From NCBI GenBank assembly GCA_902558395.1, contig CACEDS010000004.1, positions 1-64,000 of the forward strand: 64,000 bases of DNA, given 5' to 3'. This DNA comes from an uncultured SAR86 cluster bacterium (GTDB lineage: Bacteria; Pseudomonadota; Gammaproteobacteria; Magnimaribacterales; D2472). Each line of letters opens with the position of its first letter. Position 1 is the first letter of the stretch. The notes under the pieces were generated by a model, which ran no database searches, had not been told where the DNA came from, and saw nothing but the letters and a program-made list of their open reading frames with translations. Position numbers and translations under genes: made by a program. Positions 7,908 through 16,464 of the stretch are shown one piece after another.

Positions 7908-9023
7908 ATGAAACTTAAATCAATTTTTAACATATTGTTAATTATAACTCTTGCTGCATGTGGTGGTGGGGGCGGAGGTTCATCTGAATCTGGCGGTGGA
8001 TCTGGAGGTGGATCTGGAGGAGGATCTGGTGGCGGATCAGGTGGCGGATCAGGTGGTAGCTCTTCGATATATGATGTTGATAAAGATTCATATTGTGCTA
8101 CACCATCCAATGATTCTACTTCATATTGGATTGAAGATTTTTCATCTAATGCATTGGATAATAATATCTTTACATATCAAGAATCGAATGGATTTTGCGT
8201 AATCCCCGGATGTCCAAATGGAGACTCCGACTTTATTTCTGGTTGGGGTAATAACGAAGCTCAATACTATACAAGTTGCAACGAAGGTTATTCAAAGAAT
8301 TGTAATCAAGACCTTAATACTACTGAAAACGCTTTTATTGAAAATGGGTTTCTTAAAATTCAACCAATTTATGACATTGTAAATAAGTTTGAAGATCCTT
8401 ATTGCGCTGATAGATCATGTAACTATACATGGGATTACACATCAGCAAGAATCATGACATCTGGTAAAAAGGTGATATCTCCTGGTAGTGAGATTACAGT
8501 ATGTTTTAAAAATCCAGATGGAATGGGTCATTGGCCAGCTGTATGGATGCTTTCCCAAGGCTTTGTTGAAGGTCAGAAAAGATGGCCTCAAGATGGTGAG
8601 AATGACTTAATGGAACATATGCGAAATCTCCAAGCATACGAAACTCAATCAACAATACATTTTGGATCAAGCGGCTCATCTAGAAATATTTATAAAATAG
8701 AATCTGTTCCAGCTAATGTAGATTTTTATGATAAATTTCATTCTGTAACTCTAAAATGGCAAACTGATAAATTAGAGTATTTTTTAGATACTCAAACCGA
8801 ACCATATTTTACAGTTATTAAAGATAGCCAGACTGAGTTTAATACAGAATACTGGCCTTTTAATGAAGACTTCTATTTGATTATAAATGTAGCATCTGGA
8901 GGAAGCGCCGGTGGAACTCCCGACACTTCAATGTTTTGTCAAGATGCAAGCTGCTCTAATCTAGCTGAACCAGATAGAGGAAGGTTATTAATTGATTATA
9001 TTGAAATTAAATCTATTGATTAA
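7908..9023 (+). CDS. Lipoprotein, glycoside hydrolase family 16 (laminarinase-like)
   Basis: A 371-residue lipoprotein. The signal peptide ends in the lipobox LAAC, with the acylated Cys at residue 18, followed by a glycine/serine linker (residues 19-53) of Gly3-Ser repeats. The rest is a GH16 domain: GHWPAVWML near residue 205, then ENDLMEH, the ExDxxE catalytic motif (nucleophile and acid/base glutamates). GH16 enzymes cut beta-1,3/1,4-glucans or galactans such as laminarin or agar; the exact substrate is unknown. Many cysteines suggest disulfides in the periplasm or on the surface. It overlaps the converging hisIE gene by 11 bases. Confidence 0.85.
   Translation: MKLKSIFNILLIITLAACGGGGGGSSESGGGSGGGSGGGSGGGSGGGSGGSSSIYDVDKDSYCATPSNDSTSYWIEDFSSNALDNNIFTYQESNGFCVIPGCPNGDSDFISGWGNNEAQYYTSCNEGYSKNCNQDLNTTENAFIENGFLKIQPIYDIVNKFEDPYCADRSCNYTWDYTSARIMTSGKKVISPGSEITVCFKNPDGMGHWPAVWMLSQGFVEGQKRWPQDGENDLMEHMRNLQAYETQSTIHFGSSGSSRNIYKIESVPANVDFYDKFHSVTLKWQTDKLEYFLDTQTEPYFTVIKDSQTEFNTEYWPFNEDFYLIINVASGGSAGGTPDTSMFCQDASCSNLAEPDRGRLLIDYIEIKSID
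7992..8063 (+). repeat. 12-bp tandem repeat encoding a Gly-Gly-Gly-Ser linker
   Basis: Five in-frame 12-base units encode GGGS (7992-8051) and a sixth degenerate unit encodes GGSS. The units differ at synonymous positions (GGATCT or GGATCA ends). The repeat forms a flexible spacer between the lipid anchor and the GH16 domain. Its length can change in multiples of four residues without breaking the frame. Confidence 0.93.
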
Positions 9024-9615
9024 TATTTCTTATTTTTAATTCATTAAAAACATCTTCAATAGATTTATTTTGTGATTTTAACAATACTAGTAAATGAAAA
9101 AATAAATCAGAAGCTTCATCAATAAGCCTTCCATCGTTTGTTACAGCTGAAATTGATGTTTCGCCTGCTTCTTCTGTAACTTTTTTTGCTATTTCTTTTA
9201 CACCTTTCTTAAGCAATGAGGAGACGTATGATTTTTCAGAAGACTCACTTTTTCTTTCATTAATTATATCTTCTAGTTCACTTATTATTGAAAAAGAATT
9301 TCTTTTCTCTGATTTAAAGCAAGAATAATTATCTAAATGACATGTTGGCCCAAGCTGTCTTGCTTTAATCAATAATGCATCTTTATCACAATCAAATTCA
9401 ACTGATTGCAACAGTAATTTATTACCTGATGTCTCACCTTTAGTCCAAAGCCTCTGTTTTGATCTACTAAAAAATGTAACTTCTTCAGTTTTAATAGTGT
9501 GTTGAAGTGAGTCTCTATTCATATACCCAAGCATTAAAACATTATAAGAAATTGAGTCCTGAATTATTGCTGGAATTAAACCTCTGTCATCGTAGTTTAA
9601 GTTTTCTATATCCAT
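9013..9615 (-). CDS. hisIE: Bifunctional phosphoribosyl-AMP cyclohydrolase / phosphoribosyl-ATP pyrophosphatase
   Basis: A 200-residue two-domain protein for steps 2 and 3 of histidine synthesis. The HisI part (residues 1-105) has MLGYMN, FFSRSKQRLWTKGETSGN and the zinc cysteine region DCDKDALL..GPTCH. The HisE part (about 110-200) has EEAGETSISA and EASDLFFHLLVLL. It is the last gene of the his operon; hisF lies 2 bases upstream. Its 3' end overlaps the GH16 gene. Domain order is as in E. coli. Confidence 0.95.
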   Translation of the reverse strand: MDIENLNYDDRGLIPAIIQDSISYNVLMLGYMNRDSLQHTIKTEEVTFFSRSKQRLWTKGETSGNKLLLQSVEFDCDKDALLIKARQLGPTCHLDNYSCFKSEKRNSFSIISELEDIINERKSESSEKSYVSSLLKKGVKEIAKKVTEEAGETSISAVTNDGRLIDEASDLFFHLLVLLKSQNKSIEDVFNELKIRNINQ

Positions 9616-9617
9616 AT

Positions 9618-10385
9618 TTAGTACCTTATGTTTATTGATTGTTTTCTTAAAAAGTCTTTAAGTTCACTTATTTTAATTAAGTCTTTATGAAATACACTTG
9701 CTGCAAGAGCTCCACTAGATTCAGTCTTAGAGAGCACTTCTTTGAAGTGATCTTCGATTCCCGCACCTCCAGATGCTATCAATGGAACATCACAATTTTT
9801 TAACATAATATTTAACTGATTGATGTCATATCCATCTCTAACACCATCTTTATTCATGCAATTTAAAACGATTTCTCCCGCACCAAGATTTTGAACTTGA
9901 TCTATCCATGCCTTAGTTTCTATTTGTGTATTTTTTATTGTTTTTTCATCTCCAGTATTTGAATAAACAATATATTTGTTATCTATACATCTAGAATCAA
10001 TACCTACAACAACACATTGACTTCCAAACTCATTTGCTAGCTCTTGAATTAAATTAGGGTTCGCAAGAGCTGGGGAATTAATTGAAATTTTATCTGCACC
10101 ATTGTTTAGAATATCTTTGGCATCTTTAAGATTTTTTATTCCACCTGCAACACAAAAAGGAATATTAATAAGTTCTGCAATCTGTTTAACCCATTCTTTA
10201 GATACAATACCATCATAAGTACTTGCACCAATGTCATAAAAAACTAATTCATCGGCACCATCTTCATTATATTTACTTGCCAAATCTAAAATCGACCCAA
10301 CAATCTCATGATTTTTAAATTTTATACCTTTAACTACATATCCATTTTTAACATCTAAACATGGAATAATTCTTTTAGTTAACAT
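9618..10385 (-). CDS. hisF: Imidazole glycerol phosphate synthase, cyclase subunit
   Basis: A 255-residue TIM barrel: [16 protein letters not shown] at the N-terminus with the catalytic Asp, [23 protein letters not shown] and LIASGGAG phosphate loops, and a second catalytic Asp in [12 protein letters not shown]. With HisH it makes IGP and AICAR from PRFAR and ammonia. It overlaps hisA by 11 bases, consistent with translational coupling. Confidence 0.96.
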   Translation of the reverse strand: MLTKRIIPCLDVKNGYVVKGIKFKNHEIVGSILDLASKYNEDGADELVFYDIGASTYDGIVSKEWVKQIAELINIPFCVAGGIKNLKDAKDILNNGADKISINSPALANPNLIQELANEFGSQCVVVGIDSRCIDNKYIVYSNTGDEKTIKNTQIETKAWIDQVQNLGAGEIVLNCMNKDGVRDGYDINQLNIMLKNCDVPLIASGGAGIEDHFKEVLSKTESSGALAASVFHKDLIKISELKDFLRKQSINIRY

Positions 10386-11094
10386 TTAGCAAATCTCCAA
10401 GCGATATTTTATTTTCATATATAGCCTTACCTACGACACATTCATGGCATGATATTAATTTTAAGTTGTAAATATCATTGATAGAGCCAATACCACCAGA
10501 TGCTATAAGATTTATATTTTTATAATTTAATAGATTTTTATATATATTCAGATTGGGTCCTTGAAGTGTTCCATCAACAGAAATATCAGTAGCTAATATA
10601 TTCTTAATCCATGAGTTTTCATCAATATAGTCAAATAGATTTATATTTGTATTATTTGTCCATCCATCTATTGAAAGAAGAGGGGAGTTTTTAATGATGT
10701 TAAAGTCCAATCCAAATATAATGTTTTCAACATTAATATTTTCTTTTAGATCATTTCTAAATTTAATATCTTTAATAGCTGCTGTACCTACAATAATTCT
10801 TTTTACTTTGTTTGATATAAGATCTTTTGCTTTATCAATCGTTCTTATACCGCCACCAACCTGGATTTCTATATCTTCAATATTTGCAATATCTTTAATA
10901 ATTTTAAGGTTTTCATCACCACCAGTTTTAGCAGCATTTAAATCAACTATATGAATAGTTTTAAAGCCTGCTTTTTTAAAGATATTTACCTGTGTCAAGG
11001 GGTCATTATTATACTCAGTAACCTTAGAATAGTTTCCTTTCACCAACCTAACACATTTACCATTTAAAATATCAATAGCAGGAATTATTTTCAT
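10375..11094 (-). CDS. hisA: Phosphoribosylformimino-5-aminoimidazole carboxamide ribotide isomerase
   Basis: A 239-residue TIM barrel homologous to His[48 protein letters not shown] with the second catalytic Asp, and IASGGIGS. It isomerises ProFAR to PRFAR, the substrate of HisF/HisH. It overlaps hisH by 4 bases and hisF by 11. The standard order hisH-hisA-hisF-hisI is kept. Confidence 0.95.
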   Translation of the reverse strand: MKIIPAIDILNGKCVRLVKGNYSKVTEYNNDPLTQVNIFKKAGFKTIHIVDLNAAKTGGDENLKIIKDIANIEDIEIQVGGGIRTIDKAKDLISNKVKRIIVGTAAIKDIKFRNDLKENINVENIIFGLDFNIIKNSPLLSIDGWTNNTNINLFDYIDENSWIKNILATDISVDGTLQGPNLNIYKNLLNYKNINLIASGGIGSINDIYNLKLISCHECVVGKAIYENKISLGDLLNVN

Positions 11095-11666
11095 ATTGAA
11101 TTAATAAAATTTTTTAAAAACACTTCACCTGCTTTGGAAGATTTTTCTGGATGGAATTGACAACCTAAAAAATTATCTTTTTTTATAATCGATGAAAATT
11201 GATTGCCATAAGAGGTAAAGCCAACTGTGTAATCACTGTCTTTATTGAAATAACTATTAGCAAAGTAATAGTAACCATCCAAAGTATCATCAAGCTTACA
11301 TTCGACCTTATTCCAGCCCATCTGTGGAACAGCGATAACATCATTTTTATCAAATTTAGTTACATTTCCTTTAATCAAACCTAAGCACTCAGTATTATCT
11401 TCTTCAGAATAATCAAATAAAATTTGCATTCCTACACAAATTCCAAGTACCGGTTTATTGGTTTCCTTAATAAAGCTAATTAAATTTTTTTTTGACAATG
11501 TTTCCATCACTTTTCCTGCAGAACCGACACCGGGTAATACCAATGCATCCATTTGTATGAGTTCATCAATGGAATTAGAAATAAATGAATCTATATTCAA
11601 TCTTTTAAAGGAATAATAGATTGAATTAAGATTTGCACCTCCACAATCAATAATTCCAATTTTCAT
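11091..11666 (-). CDS. hisH: Imidazole glycerol phosphate synthase, glutamine amidotransferase subunit
   Basis: A 191-residue class I glutamine amidotransferase: IIDCGGANLNSI, LPGVGS for the oxyanion strand, nucleophile Cys in LGICVGMQ, and the His-Glu pair in CQFHPEKSS. It releases ammonia from glutamine for HisF. Its start overlaps the end of the hisD-hisB fusion by 4 bases. Confidence 0.95.
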   Translation of the reverse strand: MKIGIIDCGGANLNSIYYSFKRLNIDSFISNSIDELIQMDALVLPGVGSAGKVMETLSKKNLISFIKETNKPVLGICVGMQILFDYSEEDNTECLGLIKGNVTKFDKNDVIAVPQMGWNKVECKLDDTLDGYYYFANSYFNKDSDYTVGFTSYGNQFSSIIKKDNFLGCQFHPEKSSKAGEVFLKNFINSI

Positions 11667-13537
11667 AGACTTCCTTTGGTTGATGCAATATTTGTATTAT
11701 TTCTCTGTAAAGCTTTACTTAATGCTCTTGTAAAGCTTTTAAAAGTTGCCTCAACAATGTGATGGCTATTTTCTCCTTTAGTTTCTATATGGCAGGTAAA
11801 ATTTAGAGCGTTTACAAAAGATATAAAAAAATGTTCAAACATTTCAGTTGGAAAATCACCAACAAATTCTCTTAATTTGGATGTTTTCATTTTTAAAAGC
11901 GTCCTAGATGCCATATCAATACTTACATTTGAAATAGTTTCATCCATAACTAGTGATTCATTAGATGAATACCTTTCGATATTTTTTCTATCTCCCAGAG
12001 CAGATTTAAATGCTTCACCTAATGCTATAGCAACATCTTCTATGGTGTGATGTTGATCAATTTCTAAATCACCAAAAGATTTTATAGTGATATCAAATTG
12101 ACCATGTTTTGCCAGTTGCTCAAGCATATGATCAAAAAATTTAAGACCGGTATCCACATTATAGTTACCAGTACCATCAATATTTAAATTTATAAATATA
12201 CTAGTTTCTTTAGTAGACCGTTTTATAAAAGAAGTTCTAGGTAATAAGCCTGCATCATTGATAGCATAAATTTCTCTAACTTGTACTGCGTTTGTATGAG
12301 CATCTAAGCTTTCGGCTTCAGCAAGGGTCTTGACTGTTGGAGCAAGAGCAAGAAACCCCTCAGGAGTTGCAGTTTGGAAGGTAATAGTTTTACCAAAGTC
12401 TTTTACAGAGAGTCCAGAATATGTTTTAGCAGCTTGTCCGGTTGGAAGTGTATGATTTGAACCAGATGCATAGTCTCCAAATGATTCAGGTGAATACTTA
12501 CCACAAAATACAGAACCTGCATTGTTAACGTATGGTGCAATTTTTACAAAATCATCATCGATTAATATTAAGTGTTCAGGCGCATTATCATTAATAAAAT
12601 CTATTATTTCTTTGTCATTTTTGGCTTTAACTAAATATGTATTTTTTATACTTTCATTAAGTATAGATTGTCTGCTTAATGATTTTTTTTGATTATTGAT
12701 AGTTGTTTTTATATCTTTAAGCAACTTTTTATTTTTTGAAATTAAAACTGCTTTGGCATCGATACTATGCTCAAGTTGTGAAAGCAAGTCAGACGTTATG
12801 ATATCTACTTTCTCTAAATCGTCTGAAACAACATAAACTTCACTTGGCCCAGCTGGCATGTCAATTGAGATATCTTTACTAACCTGTAATTTTGCTTCTG
12901 TAACATATTTATTACCAGGTCCAAATATCTTAAAGCATTTTGGGATAGACTCTGTTCCATATGCCATTGCAAAAATAGCTTGAGAACCTCCAACTTTGAA
13001 TACATTTTTAATATTTAGTAAGTCAGCAACCCACAATATAGTTGGATTTATTTTCCCATTTTTATCAGGAGGGGTACAAATAACAATATTTGGACAACCC
13101 GCAATAATTGCTGGTATTGCTTGCATTAATAGTGAGCTGAATAGCGGGGCGGTGCCACCAGGTATGTACAACCCAACACTATCAATAGGCCTAAACTCAG
13201 ACCATAAGGAAACACCTTTTGTGGTTTCTATTTTATTAATTGACAATCCATCCAATTGTTTTTCATGATACTTTTTAATATTTGAATATGCTGTAAGAAT
13301 GGCATTCTTTAATTGATCATTAACTAATTCTTTAGCTTTCTTAAATTCAGAGTTACTTACTTTAAATGATTTAATTTCCTTTTCTTTTAAGATTTTAGAT
13401 ATCTTTCTTAAACCATTATCACCTTCATCTACAACAAGTTTTTTAAATTTATTTATAGTTGTAATATCTTTTGATGAAATTTTTGACTCAGTAAACTCTA
13501 AGATCTTAGATTTTTTATTTAATAGTAATTCTTTCAT
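11663..13537 (-). CDS. hisDB: Fused histidinol dehydrogenase and imidazoleglycerol-phosphate dehydratase
   Basis: One uninterrupted 624-codon frame holds two enzymes. Residues 1 to about 430 are HisD: YIPGGTAPLFSS, FGPGNKYVTEAK, PAGPSEVYV, the zinc ligands in SQLEHS, catalytic Glu-His in NAPEHL, and LDAHTNAVQVR near the end. After a linker containing NDAGLLPRT, residues from about 435 are IGP dehydratase: TKET, FFDHMLEQLAKHG, DQHHTIED, EHFF and HHIVEATFK metal motifs, ending ASTKGSL as in E. coli HisB. They catalyse the last and the sixth step of the pathway. hisC, normally between hisD and hisB, is absent, as is the phosphatase domain of E. coli HisB. hisG lies 1 base upstream. Confidence 0.93.
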   Translation of the reverse strand: MKELLLNKKSKILEFTESKISSKDITTINKFKKLVVDEGDNGLRKISKILKEKEIKSFKVSNSEFKKAKELVNDQLKNAILTAYSNIKKYHEKQLDGLSINKIETTKGVSLWSEFRPIDSVGLYIPGGTAPLFSSLLMQAIPAIIAGCPNIVICTPPDKNGKINPTILWVADLLNIKNVFKVGGSQAIFAMAYGTESIPKCFKIFGPGNKYVTEAKLQVSKDISIDMPAGPSEVYVVSDDLEKVDIITSDLLSQLEHSIDAKAVLISKNKKLLKDIKTTINNQKKSLSRQSILNESIKNTYLVKAKNDKEIIDFINDNAPEHLILIDDDFVKIAPYVNNAGSVFCGKYSPESFGDYASGSNHTLPTGQAAKTYSGLSVKDFGKTITFQTATPEGFLALAPTVKTLAEAESLDAHTNAVQVREIYAINDAGLLPRTSFIKRSTKETSIFINLNIDGTGNYNVDTGLKFFDHMLEQLAKHGQFDITIKSFGDLEIDQHHTIEDVAIALGEAFKSALGDRKNIERYSSNESLVMDETISNVSIDMASRTLLKMKTSKLREFVGDFPTEMFEHFFISFVNALNFTCHIETKGENSHHIVEATFKSFTRALSKALQRNNTNIASTKGSL

Positions 13538-13538
13538 A

Positions 13539-14402
13539 TTAATTTAAGACTTTTTCAACAGGCATAACTAGAATAGAGGAAGCCCCCTTAGCTTTCAGTT
13601 TTTCCATAGTTTCCCAAAATATTGGTTCTTGGCATAAAGCATGTATTGCCACTTTATTCTCATTTTCAAGAGGTATAACCGTTGGAGATTCTGATCCTGG
13701 CAATATCTTACAAATTTCTTTAACTTTTGAAGAGTCAGCATTGAGCATTACATATTTACTCTCAATAGCATTTACTACGCCTTGCATTCTACTAATAACT
13801 TTTTCAGCAATCTTTGTTTTAGCAGTTGTTAGTTTTTTATTTTTTATAAGAATAGCTTGGGATTCAAGAATAGTTTCAATTTCTTTTAAATTATTAGCTT
13901 CTAAAGTTGCACCAGACGAAACAAGATCACATATTAGATCAGACATTCCGATATATGGCGTAAGTTCAACTGACCCATGAATATTAACAACAGAGGCATT
14001 AATATTTTTATCTTTTAAGTATTTTTTAACTGTATTTGGATATGAGGTAGCAATTTTTTTACCTTTAAAAGATTTAATACTTATATTTTCTGGGCATGCA
14101 AAAGATAGCCTGCATCTTGAAAATCCCAAATTAAGGACTTTATCAATATAAGTTCTTTTAAATAATGATTTTTCTAGTAATACGTTTTCACCGACTATAG
14201 CTAAATCAGCATCTCCATTTGAAACAAGAGAGGGTATGTCATCGCTTCTTACAAAAAGAATATCAATGGGTAAATTATTAGATTTTGCTAATAAATTATC
14301 ACCTTTAGTTGAGAAATTAATACCAGACTTTTTAATCAAATCAATACTTTGTTCAAAGAGACGACCCTTTTTTTGAACAGCAATAGTTAATCTATTCTTC
14401 AT
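13539..14402 (-). CDS. hisG: ATP phosphoribosyltransferase (long form)
   Basis: A 287-residue long-form HisG with its C-terminal regulatory ACT-like domain, so it should not need HisZ. Motifs: AVQKKGRLFEQS at the N-terminus, DLAIVGENVL, the PRPP loop region CDLVSSGATLEANNL, and SPTVIPL in the regulatory domain. It commits ATP and PRPP to histidine synthesis and is normally inhibited by histidine. The start overlaps the upstream TrpR-like gene by 4 bases, tying enzyme and regulator expression together. Confidence 0.94.
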   Translation of the reverse strand: MKNRLTIAVQKKGRLFEQSIDLIKKSGINFSTKGDNLLAKSNNLPIDILFVRSDDIPSLVSNGDADLAIVGENVLLEKSLFKRTYIDKVLNLGFSRCRLSFACPENISIKSFKGKKIATSYPNTVKKYLKDKNINASVVNIHGSVELTPYIGMSDLICDLVSSGATLEANNLKEIETILESQAILIKNKKLTTAKTKIAEKVISRMQGVVNAIESKYVMLNADSSKVKEICKILPGSESPTVIPLENENKVAIHALCQEPIFWETMEKLKAKGASSILVMPVEKVLN

Positions 14403-14665
14403 TTATTTATCCTTTTAAGAATTCTTTTGTATCCTTGATAAGGCTCGCTTGATAGAAATCTAGCTACCCTAGTTACAGTTGTTGTACTAGTTTTTAATTT
14501 AGCAGCAATCTCCCTATAAGATAAATTATCTTCATATAAAAGTTGTGCTACAGCCCAGCGCTCTTCTAATGCCTTTAATTCAGCAGGTGTACATAGATCT
14601 TTTAAAAAATCATCTACTTCATTTTTACTTTTAAGTAATAAAAATATTTCATTCAAGTTTTTCAT
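14399..14665 (-). CDS. TrpR-like regulator of the YerC/YecD family, likely his operon repressor
   Basis: An 88-residue helical protein with the TrpR-superfamily pattern: LCTPAELKALEERWAVAQLL, then the helix-turn-helix LSYREIAAKLKTSTTTVTRV, ending with a basic tail. YerC/YecD proteins are predicted histidine regulators in some Firmicutes. Here it is the first gene of the his operon, overlaps hisG by 4 bases, and a palindrome lies 10 bases upstream of its start. This makes autoregulation of the operon in response to histidine likely, but that is inference. It is not tryptophan repressor itself, since no trp gene is near. Confidence 0.83.
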   Translation of the reverse strand: MKNLNEIFLLLKSKNEVDDFLKDLCTPAELKALEERWAVAQLLYEDNLSYREIAAKLKTSTTTVTRVARFLSSEPYQGYKRILKRINK

Positions 14666-14674
14666 GCGTGCTAG

Positions 14675-14694
14675 TGTATTACTATGCTAATACA
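14675..14694. promoter_or_regulatory. Candidate operator of the his operon
   Basis: A 20-base inverted repeat, TGTATTA-N6-TAATACA with perfect 7-base arms, lies 10 bases before the start codon of the TrpR-like gene. The sequence TAATAC within it could also serve as a -10 element of the operon promoter. TrpR-family repressors bind palindromes of about this size, so it is a plausible autoregulatory site. Confidence 0.55.
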
Positions 14695-14702
14695 AAGTAA
14701 AG

Positions 14703-14730
14703 TAAAAAAAGGCACTAATTAAAGTGCCTT
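14703..14730 (-). terminator. Terminator after the small membrane protein gene
   Basis: On the - strand, 8-bp arms AAGGCACT and AGTGCCTT with a 6-base loop are followed by a T run (seen as an A run at 14703-14710 on the + strand). It ends the transcript of the gene at 14745-15173 and insulates the his promoter. Confidence 0.85.
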
Positions 14731-14744
14731 AAGATGTAAAAAAA

Positions 14745-15173
14745 TTAATCGCTAGGATTTAACCAGAGTGGTAAAACAGCAATTAATAGACCTGAGATAT
14801 AAAACATCCAGCCACCTAATGTGCTAATCATATTTCCCTCAGCTTGTGCTGCTAGCCAACCCTGTGAACCAGCTCCAAGATCAATATCACCATTTGCAAC
14901 ATCAAGTGCATTTAAAGCCATTGCATGACCTTCGTAGGTCCCATTGATTAATCCAGCTAGATTTAACCCAATTAAAAATACAGATATAGCAAAAGCTGTA
15001 CCAATTAATTTTGCAACGGTATTTGCGCCTTTATCAACCATAACGCTGCTGAATCTTGCAGCAACCCAAACAGCTATTACTGTAGCAAGAAAAATAGTTG
15101 CATTAGCTCCTCTTGAACTTGCAAAAAGGTTCCATAATTCAATCTCATAAGAAACACTTGTAAATAAATCCAT
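14745..15173 (-). CDS. Small multi-pass membrane protein of unknown function
   Basis: A 142-residue protein I do not recognise. It shows about three to four hydrophobic segments: residues 22-45, 55-80 and 115-138, with a more polar stretch (ALDVANGDIDLGAGSQGW) between the last two. It has a strong ribosome binding site (GGGAGGGG, 7 bases before ATG), unusual among the host genes here, so it may be well expressed. The protein at 43966-44346 has similar size, topology and an equally strong binding site and may be a distant paralogue. It is a single-gene unit with its own terminator. Confidence 0.75.
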   Translation of the reverse strand: MDLFTSVSYEIELWNLFASSRGANATIFLATVIAVWVAARFSSVMVDKGANTVAKLIGTAFAISVFLIGLNLAGLINGTYEGHAMALNALDVANGDIDLGAGSQGWLAAQAEGNMISTLGGWMFYISGLLIAVLPLWLNPSD

Positions 15174-15279
15174 AATTCCCCTCCCAAGGTATTTGATGAA
15201 TATTTATTTATACATTCAAAATATGTTTATATTCAAGTTTCTGCAGACTTTTCATGTATATTAATTAAATATATTTTCT

Positions 15280-16290
15280 TTATTCTCTTGATAATAAAGA
15301 TACTATTTCAAGATGTTTGGTATTAGGAAATTGATCAAAAATTTCTATATTTTTAATAGTGAAACCTTTTAAATTTTTTACGTCTCTTTCATATGTTTCA
15401 TAATTACATGAAATGTAAATTATATTTTTAAATTTACTAATCAGACTTATCACATTTTTATCTAATCCAGCTCTAGGCGGGTCAACTAGTACATGTGAAA
15501 AGTTAAAATCTGAGATGTTTATTCCGTTCATTCTTTTAAAAACTCTTCCTGCAAATAATTCAGAAACCTCTTCAGCTGAAAGTCTTGCATGAAAAATATT
15601 TTTAATATTTTGCTCATCAATTGATTTATTTAGGCACCTTATTGACTGACGGTTATTCTCAGTTGCAAATATCTTATTAAATAATTTTCTCATTGGGAGA
15701 GAAAATGTACCAGATCCACAGTATAGTTCTAAGAGATCTTTTGGATCTTTTATAAAACTCATTGCCTTTGTAACCATTTCAGGCATATGAAAATAATTCG
15801 GTTGATAGAAAGATTGGTCAGTTTGATAAAGTATCGTTTCTAGATTTTCTATATCATCTTCTAACAGGTCACAGTGAGTTGAATATAAATTATTTTTGGA
15901 TCTGAGATTAATGCTAATATCTAAAATATTTGCGATTTTATCTGCTAAACCCTTAATTTTATCATCTAATAATTTGTGATAAATCAGTGACACTAAAACT
16001 CTGTTTTTTCTATTTGATCTAAAGTTAATTTGAAATAATTTAGTTTTAAGAACATTCGATTTATTTATTTGATTTAAGAGTTTTGGCATTAAAGCTTGAA
16101 TAAAAGGCCTAGCTATTGCAAAAGTATTTAAATAAACTATCTCTCCTGAAGGGGAATATATAGTATAAAAATTATTCTTGTAGCCAAATTCACATCTTGA
16201 TCTATAACCATAAGAAGGACTTAAATTAATTACAATATTATCTTTATAATGTTCCTCTATTAATGATGTTGCTATCTGAAATTTATTCAT
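15280..16290 (-). CDS. trmA: tRNA (uracil-5-)-methyltransferase
   Basis: A 336-residue SAM-dependent RNA methyltransferase. SAM-binding LLELYCGSGTFSLP near residue 190, then FVDPPRAGLD-like LVDPPRAGLD and the catalytic cysteine in YISCNYET, with DQFPNTKHLE at the end as in E. coli TrmA. It forms 5-methyluridine at position 54 of tRNA. No N-terminal TRAM domain is present, which separates it from RlmD and RlmC. The DUF2970 gene ends directly at its start codon without a gap. Confidence 0.92.
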   Translation of the reverse strand: MNKFQIATSLIEEHYKDNIVINLSPSYGYRSRCEFGYKNNFYTIYSPSGEIVYLNTFAIARPFIQALMPKLLNQINKSNVLKTKLFQINFRSNRKNRVLVSLIYHKLLDDKIKGLADKIANILDISINLRSKNNLYSTHCDLLEDDIENLETILYQTDQSFYQPNYFHMPEMVTKAMSFIKDPKDLLELYCGSGTFSLPMRKLFNKIFATENNRQSIRCLNKSIDEQNIKNIFHARLSAEEVSELFAGRVFKRMNGINISDFNFSHVLVDPPRAGLDKNVISLISKFKNIIYISCNYETYERDVKNLKGFTIKNIEIFDQFPNTKHLEIVSLLSRE

Positions 16291-16458
16291 TTAATTGATA
16301 AAGAATCTTGTTATAAAAAATATTAGCCCTATAAATGTTATATTGATAAGAATAAATAAGATAATTATTTTTATTATTGAGAATTGTTTAATATCTTTTT
16401 CAAAGTCTTGCTTTGTTCTGATGCCCAATAATGAATCAATTATTCTTTTAAACCACAT
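16291..16458 (-). CDS. DUF2970 family membrane microprotein
   Basis: A 55-residue ORF starting MWFKRIIDSLLGIR, then a polar KQDFEKDIKQ stretch and one membrane helix (about residues 28-51). This is the DUF2970 pattern: an amphipathic start, an R-x(4)-D-(F/Y)-E-x-D segment and a single C-terminal transmembrane helix. The function of the family is unknown. Its stop codon abuts the trmA ATG, so the two are one transcript. The start lies only 6 bases from the diverging nfuA start, so the promoters must overlap coding sequence. A + strand ORF over the same bases has no credible protein features. Confidence 0.72.
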   Translation of the reverse strand: MWFKRIIDSLLGIRTKQDFEKDIKQFSIIKIIILFILINITFIGLIFFITRFFIN

Positions 16459-16464
16459 ATATTT

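Noticed and set aside
7992-8063. CRISPR-like repeat array
   Set aside because: The 12-base units are contiguous, without spacers, and are coding.
7895-8110. Proline-rich ORF on the - strand
   Set aside because: It is the antisense of the Gly-Ser repeat of the GH16 lipoprotein; the proline repeats simply mirror GGN codons.
12200-12260. Remnant of hisC in the HisD-HisB linker
   Set aside because: The linker is about ten residues and shows no aminotransferase motif.
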